From Desulfosalsimonas propionicica (lineage in GTDB: Bacteria; Desulfobacterota; Desulfobacteria; Desulfobacterales; Desulfosalsimonadaceae), in the NCBI RefSeq assembly GCF_013761005.1, contig NZ_JACDUS010000007.1, positions 1-64,000 on the forward strand: 64,000 nt of DNA, given 5' to 3'. The notes under the pieces were generated by a model. It saw only the letters and a program-made list of their open reading frames with translations, was not told where the DNA came from and made no database searches. The translations under genes were made by a program, and so were the position numbers. Below, piece by piece: positions 23,877 through 31,607 of this stretch; within the stretch, counting starts at the first letter, position 1, and every line of letters starts with the position of its first letter.

Positions 23877-26800
23877 TGAAACTGGTCTACTTCAGCGTAA
23901 GCGCCAATGAAATCCCAAACCTGAGTGAGGCGGCCCGGATTTTTTGCAGCCGGTTCGCCCCGCTTGATATCCATGCCCGCACCCGCACCCAGCTGGAGGC
24001 CGGTGAGGAAGCCCGGGCGGCCTTTGTGCGCCATGCCCTGGCCGCAGATGCCGTTTTTGTCACGTTGATGGCGGGCGCCCATTCCTGTCCGGTCTGGGAG
24101 GCGCTTACCGAAGCCATAACCGTGGCGCGGAGCCGGGGCGGGCAAACGCCTTTTTTTCATGTGCAGCCCACGGGCAGCAATGCGGATGCCCTGAAACTGG
24201 TTGAGGACTATAGCGACGGCCTGGAAAACGGGGCTGATGTGTGGACCCGGCTGAGCCGGTATTATCGTTATGGCGGTGTGGAAAATCTGCTCAATCTGTT
24301 AATTTTTCTTAGCAACCGGCTATACGGCAAGGCCCAGGCTTTTGCCCCGCCCGCTCCTCAGCCCTTTGAAGGGCTGTATCATCCGGATCATGGCCATATT
24401 GCCGATTTCGAGGGCTATCGCCGCAGCCTGGATCCAAACCGGCCCACGGTGGGCATCTGGTTTTATCAGAATTTCTGGACGAGCAACAACAAGGCGCACA
24501 TTGACGCCATTGTCCGGGAGGCAGAGTCTCAGGGGGCAAACGTCATTTGCGTGTTCCACGTGCGCTTCAAGGATCGGCTGCTCGGAAACAAGGGCGCTGA
24601 TTCCGTGATGGCGCAGTTTTTCATGGCAGACGACCGGCCGCTGATTGATGTGCTGATCAATCCGGTCATGTTCAGCCTGAATGCGGCAGCACCTGAATAC
24701 CGGGGGCTGCTTGAGCGCCTGGGCGTGCCTGTCATCCAGGCCATGGCCACCACCCGGCCCATAGCGGAATGGAAGGCAAACCCGCAGGGGTTGAACAATG
24801 TGGATATCACCATCAATGTGGCCCAGCCCGAGCTTGACGGTGTGATTGTCACCGTGCCTGTGGCTGCCAAACAGTGTGTGGACACGGACCCGATCAGCGG
24901 GGCGGCGGTGAACAAGTACGTCCCCATACCGGATCGCACGGCTGCGATGGTTCGCCTTGCCTTGAACTGGGCGGCGCTTCGCCGAAAGAAAAACGCGGAA
25001 AAAAAAGTTGCCATTGTCTTTCATCATTACCCGCCGCGAAACGATCGCATCGGCTGCGCGTCGGGGCTGGATTCTTTTGCCAGCGTCACGGATCTGGTGG
25101 CGGCCATGAACGGAAAGGGCTACCGGGTGGATCATCTCTATACGGACGGCAACGAGCTGGCCCGGGCGCTGACTGCCTGCATGACCTGTGACCAGCGCTT
25201 TCTCCCGCCCGATCAGATGGCCGACCGGTCCCGGGCAACAGCCGGCCCGGAATATTATAAGCCATGGCACAAGGCACTGCCCCGGCCGATTCAGGAGCAA
25301 ATCCAGGCGGACTGGGGGCCGGTGCCCGGCGATCTTTTTGTCCATGAGCAGCGACTGCTTTTCCCCGGGTTTTTAAACGGCAATCTGTTTATCACCATTC
25401 AGCCGCCCAGGGGATATTTAGAGCAAGTGGACAAGCTCTACCATGACCCGCACATGGCCCCGCCCCATCATTACCTGGCCCACTACCGGTGGATCAGGGA
25501 GGTCTTTGGCGCGGATGCAGTGATCCATGTGGGAAAACACGGGAGCCTGGAGTGGCTGCCGGGAAAAGCCGTGGGCCTTGGGCCGGAGTGCTACCCGGAT
25601 CTTGCCATAGGGGATCTGCCCAATATCTATCCCTATATAATAAATGACCCCGGCGAAGGCACCCAGGCCAAGCGTCGCTCTTATGCCTGTATAATTGATC
25701 ACCTGCCGCCGGCCCTGACAAACGCAGGGCTCTACGAGGAGCTGGCGGATCTGGAAAATCGGCTATTGGAATATCAGGAGGCCGCAGTCCAGGACCCGGC
25801 CAAGCTGGAGATCCTGGCGCCCATGATATGGGAGGCCGCTGAAGCGGCCGATCTTGTAAATGACCTGAACCTCACTCGCAAAGCCGCTCTTTCCGACGTG
25901 GCCGCCTTTATTGAAACCCTTCATGAGTATTTGGGAGAAATATCGGATACCACCATTGCAGACGGCCTGCATACCCTGGGCCGGCCGCCGGAGAATGCTC
26001 AATTGATCCGGACCCTGGTCCAGATCATGCGCCTGGCCAACGGATCGGTGCCCTCGCTTCGCGAAGCGGTTTTAAGGGCCTTGGGCTATGACCCCGAACA
26101 GGTATTTAACAGCCGGGGCCGGCCGGTAATCGGCGCGGCTGTTGAGACCGGGGGCCAGGTGCTGGAAAAAGCCCGGCAGCTTTGTGAGGATTTGGTAGGG
26201 GATCTGATGAATTCGGGAAAAGAAGCGGACGCGGCAGTGGAGGCCCAGCGGCAGCATCTGGGCAAAGCCCATCCGGCGGTGACCGAAGCCCTTGAGTTTG
26301 TCCAAAATGATCTGGCTCCGCGGCTTCAGCAGACGGAAAACGAAAGGATCGCCTGTCTTGGCGCTCTGGAGGGCCGTTTTGTGCCGCCCGGCCCGTCCGG
26401 GGCTCCCAGCCGCGGACAGGCGCACATTCTTCCCACGGGTCGAAATTTTTATTCCGTGGACCCTCAGAAGATTCCCACCCCTGCGGCCTGGGAAGTGGGC
26501 CGCAAACTGGGGGATGCCTTGATGGCGCGTTACCTTGACGAACACGGAAGCTATCCGGACAGCGTGGGCCTGATCCTGTGGGCAAGCCCGACCATGCGCT
26601 CCAAGGGTGATGATGTGGCGGAAATCCTCTATCTTTTGGGAGTTCGGCCGGTATGGCAGAAAGGCTCCGGCAATGTGCGCGGTGTTGAAATTATTCCCGC
26701 AGCCGAACTCGGCCGGCCGCGCATTGACGTCTCCCCGAGAATTTCCGGCATTTTCCGCGATGCCTTTCCGCTGCTTGTGGACTTGATCGATCAGGCGGTG

Positions 26801-27658
26801 CAGATGGTGGCTGCGCTTGCCGAGGCGCCTGAGACCAATTTTATCCGTCGCCATGTCACCCTGGATTTGGCGGAGCTGGCCGGACAAGGGCTTGAAGGAA
26901 TAGACGCTTTCCGTCAGGCCACATACCGCATCTTTGGCTCTGCTCCCGGCAGCTATGGCGCGGGCGTGGCCCAGCTTGTGGAATCAAAGGCCTGGGAGAC
27001 GGTTGATGACCTGGGCAATATGTATATTCAGTGCTCTTCTTATGCCTACGGAAAAAACAGCTTTGGCGAGTCGTCGGAAAAGAGCTTCCGCAAGGCACTT
27101 TCCCGGATGTCGGTGACGGTTAAAAACGAGGACACCCGGGAAAAGGACATGATGAGCTGTACGGATTTCTACAACTACCACGGCGGCCTGATCACGGCCG
27201 TGCACGCGGTGACCGGAGGCCGACCCTTTTCTCTGGCCGGCGACTCGGCCGATCCGGACCGGGCAGCGGTCCGCACCACCACTGAGGAAGCCCGGCATAT
27301 CTTCCGCGCGCGCCTGTTAAACCCCAAATGGCTGGAAGGTCTGAAACGCCACGGATTTAAAGGCGCGGGCGATATATCCAAGGCCATGGACATCATCTTG
27401 GGCTGGGATGCTACCGCCGGCGTGGTGGATGACTGGATGTATCAGCGCTTTGCCCGGAAAGTGGCCCTGGACGCGAATATGCAGGAATGGATGAAGCAGG
27501 TCAACCCCTATGCCCTGCAAAACATCCTGAATAAACTCCTGGAAGCTGTGCAGCGAGGCATGTGGCGGACGGACGCGGAAACCCTGGATGCCCTCAGGAA
27601 TGCCTATCTGGATGCGGAAGGCGAGGTTGAGGCGGCAACCGACGAGCAGGCTGAGTGA
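23876..27658 (+). CDS. cobN: CobN-type cobaltochelatase large subunit, copy 1
   Basis: This 1260-residue protein matches the large subunit family CobN/BchH/ChlH, the part of ATP-dependent chelatases that holds the tetrapyrrole. Recognisable stretches are FHHYPPRNDRIGCASGLDSF (about 380-400), HVGKHGSLEWLPGKA, NDPGEGTQAKRRSY, PSRGQAHILPTGRNFYSVDP and the C-terminal WDATAGVVDDWMYQRFA. Length is normal. It lies behind riboswitch (d) and a receptor remnant. Its ATPase partners ChlI and ChlD are not adjacent; those at 36846-39937 could serve both CobN copies. In bacteria that use CbiK, the role of CobN is not settled; metal insertion into salvaged corrinoids is one idea. Confidence 0.9.
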   Translation: MKLVYFSVSANEIPNLSEAARIFCSRFAPLDIHARTRTQLEAGEEARAAFVRHALAADAVFVTLMAGAHSCPVWEALTEAITVARSRGGQTPFFHVQPTGSNADALKLVEDYSDGLENGADVWTRLSRYYRYGGVENLLNLLIFLSNRLYGKAQAFAPPAPQPFEGLYHPDHGHIADFEGYRRSLDPNRPTVGIWFYQNFWTSNNKAHIDAIVREAESQGANVICVFHVRFKDRLLGNKGADSVMAQFFMADDRPLIDVLINPVMFSLNAAAPEYRGLLERLGVPVIQAMATTRPIAEWKANPQGLNNVDITINVAQPELDGVIVTVPVAAKQCVDTDPISGAAVNKYVPIPDRTAAMVRLALNWAALRRKKNAEKKVAIVFHHYPPRNDRIGCASGLDSFASVTDLVAAMNGKGYRVDHLYTDGNELARALTACMTCDQRFLPPDQMADRSRATAGPEYYKPWHKALPRPIQEQIQADWGPVPGDLFVHEQRLLFPGFLNGNLFITIQPPRGYLEQVDKLYHDPHMAPPHHYLAHYRWIREVFGADAVIHVGKHGSLEWLPGKAVGLGPECYPDLAIGDLPNIYPYIINDPGEGTQAKRRSYACIIDHLPPALTNAGLYEELADLENRLLEYQEAAVQDPAKLEILAPMIWEAAEAADLVNDLNLTRKAALSDVAAFIETLHEYLGEISDTTIADGLHTLGRPPENAQLIRTLVQIMRLANGSVPSLREAVLRALGYDPEQVFNSRGRPVIGAAVETGGQVLEKARQLCEDLVGDLMNSGKEADAAVEAQRQHLGKAHPAVTEALEFVQNDLAPRLQQTENERIACLGALEGRFVPPGPSGAPSRGQAHILPTGRNFYSVDPQKIPTPAAWEVGRKLGDALMARYLDEHGSYPDSVGLILWASPTMRSKGDDVAEILYLLGVRPVWQKGSGNVRGVEIIPAAELGRPRIDVSPRISGIFRDAFPLLVDLIDQAVQMVAALAEAPETNFIRRHVTLDLAELAGQGLEGIDAFRQATYRIFGSAPGSYGAGVAQLVESKAWETVDDLGNMYIQCSSYAYGKNSFGESSEKSFRKALSRMSVTVKNEDTREKDMMSCTDFYNYHGGLITAVHAVTGGRPFSLAGDSADPDRAAVRTTTEEARHIFRARLLNPKWLEGLKRHGFKGAGDISKAMDIILGWDATAGVVDDWMYQRFARKVALDANMQEWMKQVNPYALQNILNKLLEAVQRGMWRTDAETLDALRNAYLDAEGEVEAATDEQAE

Positions 27659-27945
27659 AACGGAAAAACCGGCGCAGCAGCAGAAGCATCGTCCTTATCC
27701 GGATGGCCGGCTGCCCGGTAGAGCCCATGGTCCCTTCCGATCACATAATCCGCCTCCTCGCTTGCCCCCAGTTTGTGATGGGGTGTGCGATAGATCCTGC
27801 CATCAACGCTGAGTTCGTAATCCGGCACATCCGACCATCCCTCCGGGTGATACACCGTGCGGAAAAATTTGCCGTACCGAATAACATAGACAGGTTCGCT
27901 CATTTGCCATGCCGGATGGCTAGGGGCGGCAAAAAGCTTCATCAT
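27604..27945 (-). CDS. Small protein under cobalamin riboswitch control, unknown function
   Basis: This is a 113-residue protein with no recognised domain. The first ~80 residues look like a real fold (VYVIRYGKFFRTVYHPEGW, DYELSVDGRIYRTPHHKLG). The last ~30 are low-complexity Ser/Ala and overlap the end of cobN on the other strand. AAAGAGG lies five bases before ATG 27945. It is the only gene downstream of riboswitch (e) and its terminator, so it should be made when cobalamin is low. No signal peptide is visible. It may be a small accessory of corrinoid or metal handling (inference from control only). Confidence 0.6.
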   Translation of the reverse strand: MMKLFAAPSHPAWQMSEPVYVIRYGKFFRTVYHPEGWSDVPDYELSVDGRIYRTPHHKLGASEEADYVIGRDHGLYRAAGHPDKDDASAAAPVFPFHSACSSVAASTSPSASR

Positions 27946-27977
27946 AGCAGCCTCTTTATTTTAAAGGGTTTTCCAAA

Positions 27978-28019
27978 TAAAAAAGCCCTCCAGACACGTG
28001 CAACGGTGTCTGGAGGGCT
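27978..28019 (-). terminator. Intrinsic terminator of riboswitch (e)
   Basis: The stem AGCCCTCCAGACAC/GTGTCTGGAGGGCT is followed by a T run on the minus strand. Compared with copy A, a G-C pair has become an A-T pair, so the stem is kept. Confidence 0.75.
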
Positions 28020-28125
28020 GCACCCAGTTTTCTTGGCCCTCATCTATTGCGAATGGAACAATTTGTCCATTCGGAGCTGTCCATCAGGTTCGGCATCTGT
28101 AGCTCCGCAGAAACACCGATATATG

Positions 28126-28305
28126 GGTCAAGGCAGGTCTTCTGGCTCCCCCGCCTTCTCAGCGGCCTTCCCATGGGGCTTGAGCCCTACAGTGGCGCAC
28201 AAAGGCTGAAAAGGTCTCCGTCATCATGAGACGGATCGGGGTTACAGCGGCGGGACCGCTCCCGGCTTTCACGGGATTCCCTATTAAGCAAACTACACCC
28301 TAACA
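28126..28305 (-). promoter_or_regulatory. Cobalamin riboswitch (e)
   Basis: It is nearly identical to riboswitch (b), with the same blocks and the B12 box GAGCCAGAAGACCTGCC on the minus strand. It controls the small gene at 27604-27945. Confidence 0.92.
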
Positions 28306-28311
28306 CTTTTA

Positions 28312-28340
28312 TTCATATTGGCTGCACAGCAGACTGTCAA
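28312..28340 (-). promoter_or_regulatory. Sigma70 promoter of riboswitch (e)
   Basis: TTGACA (28335-28340), a 17-bp spacer and TATGAA (28312-28317) on the minus strand; identical to copy A. Confidence 0.7.
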
Positions 28341-28491
28341 GGGAAAGTTCCGGAAAAAAGGAGCTATGTCTGCAACCGGGTGGCGCCGGGCGCGGAAACA
28401 GCTGATAAAAGCCTCGTCGCCAAAGACCAGATCCGGGCAAGCATTTACCGAGTTCGCCTTTTCCGTATATTGCGATTTTTATAACAATGGG

Positions 28492-28698
28492 TCAGACCGT
28501 TGTCTCAGTTCCGGCATGATTGGTTTCCATGAAGTGCCTGGAGGAGTCCTCGTCCGGGTAAAAGTCTTCTGCCAGGGCAATGCTGTTGAAATTCTTGCGC
28601 ACCCATTTGTGAAAGGCGTTGGCAAAGGCGGGATCATGAAAGCGGATCACTTCGCCCAGGCAGTTCAGGTCCTGCTGTATGCGCCAGTATAGATACAT
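28492..28698 (-). CDS. Small hypothetical protein, copy B (probably truncated)
   Basis: This 68-residue frame lies 111 bp after cobO on the same strand, with GAGGGGG before its ATG. Its first ~50 residues equal those of the frame at 19552-19743 apart from two conservative changes (His-Asp-Pro for His-Asn-Pro, Phe for Leu). The last ~17 residues are unrelated. Conservation of the first part in both copies hints at a real gene start whose 3' end was lost. I do not recognise the family. Confidence 0.45.
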   Translation of the reverse strand: MYLYWRIQQDLNCLGEVIRFHDPAFANAFHKWVRKNFNSIALAEDFYPDEDSSRHFMETNHAGTETTV

Positions 28699-28809
28699 AA
28701 AAATACCCCCTCGAATTTTGGCCTTAATAAAAATTTTGTTTTTCCAATCAGATATGGGTCAACCCGGTTTCGCCCGGATGGGTACTGAAGTTGAGCAGGC
28801 GATGGAGAG

Positions 28810-29343
28810 TCAAAACTCGATGCCTTTCTGTGCCGTGATCCCCGCTTGATAGGGATGTTTGAGGGCCCTGGTTTCCGATACCAGGTCAGCCGCGGCCATG
28901 AGCGGCTTCGGGGCGTCGCGGCCGGTGACGGCCACATTCATCCCGGAAGGCCTGCCCGCAAGGGCCGAGAGAACCGTATCCATATCCACCATGCCGTAGT
29001 TGAGCAGGTAGGTAAACTCGTCGAGGACCACCAGATGATACTTGCCGGAATTTATGGCGTTTTGGGCAAACGCCCAGGCCTCGCGCGCAGCCGCCTTGTC
29101 CTCTTCCAGGTTGTCGGATTTCCAGGTAAAGCCACGGCCCATAACGTGGAAATCGATCAGGCCGTCAAACCGGCCCACCGCATCCATCTCCCCGTATTTC
29201 CAGGAGCCTTTGATAAACTGGATGAAGCAGACGTTAAGCCCATGGCCCGCGCTTCTCAGGGAAAGGCCCAGGGCGGATGTGGTCTTGCCCTTGCCGTCTC
29301 CGGTAAACACCATCAATAATCCTTTTTTCAATCTTTTTTTCAT
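28810..29343 (-). CDS. cobO: Cob(I)yrinic acid a,c-diamide adenosyltransferase CobO/BtuR
   Basis: This 177-residue protein matches the CobO/BtuR/CobA family, which attaches the 5'-deoxyadenosyl group of ATP to reduced corrinoids. The P-loop FTGDGKGKTTSALG is near residue 12. Further family marks are QFIKGSWKYGE and VLDEFTYLLNYGMV, then VAVTGRDAPKPLM. ATG 29343 with GGAGGA eight bases upstream is preferred over the longer start at 29379. The ATG overlaps the stop of a 43-codon gene remnant. It is the last clearly identified gene of the riboswitch (f) unit with two TonB receptors. It can adenosylate both made and salvaged corrinoids. Confidence 0.93.
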   Translation of the reverse strand: MKKRLKKGLLMVFTGDGKGKTTSALGLSLRSAGHGLNVCFIQFIKGSWKYGEMDAVGRFDGLIDFHVMGRGFTWKSDNLEEDKAAAREAWAFAQNAINSGKYHLVVLDEFTYLLNYGMVDMDTVLSALAGRPSGMNVAVTGRDAPKPLMAAADLVSETRALKHPYQAGITAQKGIEF

Positions 29344-29471
29344 TTGATTTGTTCCTCCAGTCGCCATTTCAGCTGCCATTTTGCAACCTGGGCAGCGGTC
29401 ATGAGGTCGATTTTGCTGCCCTGAAATTTCGTCTTCACATCGCCTATGGCGTAAGGGATTTCATGGCGCAG
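29340..29471 (-). pseudogene. C-terminal remnant of an unidentified gene upstream of cobO
   Basis: An open stretch of 43 codons after a stop codon ends in TGA that overlaps the cobO ATG (ATGA). Its predicted end, with DVKTKFQGSKIDLM and AAQVAKWQLKW, looks like a normal folded C-terminus. No start codon or ribosome site is present. A gene between the TonB receptor and cobO seems to have lost its 5' part. Confidence 0.5.
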
Positions 29472-29486
29472 CTATTTCAGTTGATG

Positions 29487-31559
29487 CTAAAGAGAATATT
29501 CAATGCCCATGATTGCGTAAAAACCAGGCTGTTCATACCCGAGGCCTTCTTCGATGGCTTCGTCCAGCAGGTTTTCGATGCGGCCATAGAGGTTCAGGCC
29601 TTCATAAACCTCGTAGCGGCCGGAAACATCCAGCCGGAAATAATCCTCCATTTCGAGGTCCCCTTTCCAGCGCAGTCGCGGGCCGCAGTAATAGCCGGTA
29701 ACCCCGAAATTGTATTTTGCCGTTTCATAAAAAAGACTGATATTGCCTTTATTTCTGGCGATCTGGACGGTTCGGTAGCGTTCTCCGGCCTCTTTGCTGT
29801 GCGATCCGGTATAGGTGTAGTTGCCGCGAAGATTCAGGTGGTCGGTCAGGGCTGCGCCAAATGAGAATTCCAGGCCGCTGACTTCCTGGGAATCCCGGTT
29901 GGCGTATTGGCCATAACCCGAGTCCCGTCTTGGATTGACGATGGTGTGATCAAAAACAATGACATCATCCAATTCCGAGTAGTAATAGGTCAGTTCCGCG
30001 TTTAACCGACCGTTCATGAATTCCTGGCGAACACCGCCTTCAACTGTCCAGCCGGTCTCAGGTTCGATGTTTTGGTTTCCATAGGACGGATCATAGAGGT
30101 TGGAAAACGTGGGGGCCCTGAAGCTGGTCCCGTAGTTTGCAAACAGGGTGGTCCCGGTCCGGAGAAATGTATAGGCCGAGCCGAGCTTGCCGGTGGTCTC
30201 ACTGCCATAGACTTCATGTTCATCCCGCCGCAGGCCGGCGGAAATAATCATGGCGTCATTCAGGAGCATTAACTGGTCATTGACATAAAATGAGTAGTTG
30301 TAAGTATCCGCTGAGACATCGCCATACCGCCCCCATTTCCCGCCTTCCTGGTACAGGTATTCAAACCCGTAAAGCATGGTATTGGAACCGGCATTGCCTA
30401 TCTGCATATCCCATATCAGGTTGTAGTCCGTCATCAGATTCTTGTGATCGTAGCCATATGCCTCGCCTGTACCTTTATCGTAAATCGGAACGGCCTCACC
30501 CTTATTATATGCGACCCCGTCATAGGTAAAATTGTCAAAGGGTGCGGTTTCATATCCCAGCAGACCATCATCCTTGTCATTGCGGTAATGATCTTTCTCA
30601 AACCAGCCCAGCATCATTTTCTGGCGAAAGGCATCATTGATCCGGTGGGAGATATTCAGGGTGGTGATGTGATGTTCATACTCGTTGGCGTTATTCGGGT
30701 CCGGGGTTTGAAAGGCATAATGCGCATCCCGGTTCTCGAGGAATTCATTGGATTCATTGAGTTCAGCCGCCTGAAACTCGCTTTTGACATACAAATAGGC
30801 CAGTTCCACATCAAAAGGGCCGGGATGCCAGCCGAGTTTAAGGGCAGGGGACAGGTTTTTGTAATACTCCTCGTCGTGGACCCCGCCGCTGTCGGTGTAG
30901 GCCGCAGCCACGGCATAATCCCAGGTCTCCCTACCGCCCCGCACGCTGCCGTATCCCTTTTTCCATTCCAGGGAGCCGTATTCGGTCCCCACATTGTAAT
31001 GAACACCAGGTTCCCCGCTTATGGTTGTATAGGACATCACGCCGGCTGTGGTATCCGAGCCGTACAATGAGGCCTGGGGGCCGCGGAGAATTTCCACGGA
31101 TCCGATCAGTCGGGGGTCGATATGCCCGAGAAAATGGCCGGTTCCGGCACCATAGGCCTCATTGATCTTCATACCGTTGACAAGCACCAGAAAATGACCA
31201 TCATCGTATCCCCGAAGCTTTGGATAATTGAACTGGCCCGGGCCGCCGGCCTGCTTGAACTCGACACTGGGGGTGAAGCGAAGAATCTCGGTTGTGTCTG
31301 TAAAGCCCCCCAGCTTGATCCGGTCTTCGGTGACAACGGTTACCGAGTCCGTGATATGCTCAATTTTGCGCTCGATCTTGGTGGACTTGACCACCATGTC
31401 ATCCATTTCGGTTGTTTTTGCTTCCCCGGGTTCCTGCGTTCCAGTGCTTTCCCTTGCGTCTTTTGCCTCATTTGCAAAGGCTGCAACTCCCGTCGGGGCG
31501 CACGCGAACACGAGTATGAGCAGAAGCAGTTTGGCACACAATTTTATGTGGCACGTCAT
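29487..31559 (-). CDS. TonB-dependent receptor (BtuB/FepA-type)
   Basis: This 690-residue outer-membrane receptor has a signal peptide (about 1-29). A TonB-box-like TTEMDDMVVKST follows, then a plug domain with LRGYDDGHFLVLVNGMKI and GSVEILRGPQASLYG, and a full barrel. It ends NLLDEAIEEGLGYEQPGFYA with a final Leu. GGAGG precedes ATG 31559. It lies 48 bp after the receptor at 31608-33632 and both are behind riboswitch (f), so corrinoids are the likely cargo. The plug and TonB box differ from those of its neighbour, so the two may take up different corrinoid forms (inference). Confidence 0.88.
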   Translation of the reverse strand: MTCHIKLCAKLLLLILVFACAPTGVAAFANEAKDARESTGTQEPGEAKTTEMDDMVVKSTKIERKIEHITDSVTVVTEDRIKLGGFTDTTEILRFTPSVEFKQAGGPGQFNYPKLRGYDDGHFLVLVNGMKINEAYGAGTGHFLGHIDPRLIGSVEILRGPQASLYGSDTTAGVMSYTTISGEPGVHYNVGTEYGSLEWKKGYGSVRGGRETWDYAVAAAYTDSGGVHDEEYYKNLSPALKLGWHPGPFDVELAYLYVKSEFQAAELNESNEFLENRDAHYAFQTPDPNNANEYEHHITTLNISHRINDAFRQKMMLGWFEKDHYRNDKDDGLLGYETAPFDNFTYDGVAYNKGEAVPIYDKGTGEAYGYDHKNLMTDYNLIWDMQIGNAGSNTMLYGFEYLYQEGGKWGRYGDVSADTYNYSFYVNDQLMLLNDAMIISAGLRRDEHEVYGSETTGKLGSAYTFLRTGTTLFANYGTSFRAPTFSNLYDPSYGNQNIEPETGWTVEGGVRQEFMNGRLNAELTYYYSELDDVIVFDHTIVNPRRDSGYGQYANRDSQEVSGLEFSFGAALTDHLNLRGNYTYTGSHSKEAGERYRTVQIARNKGNISLFYETAKYNFGVTGYYCGPRLRWKGDLEMEDYFRLDVSGRYEVYEGLNLYGRIENLLDEAIEEGLGYEQPGFYAIMGIEYSL

Positions 31560-31607
31560 CGCGGTCCTCCATGTCCGTATGATTTGGTTTTTGTCGCCTG
31601 TCCTTAC

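Larger units (their letters stand above)
27968..28797. repeat. Duplicated segment, copy B (riboswitch e, promoter, small ORF)
   Basis: This is the partner of 19145-19832. The aptamer, promoter, terminator and small ORF are nearly the same; the centre at about 28352-28550 is unique and holds no gene that I recognise. In this copy the segment joins intact cobO on its right side. Confidence 0.8.
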
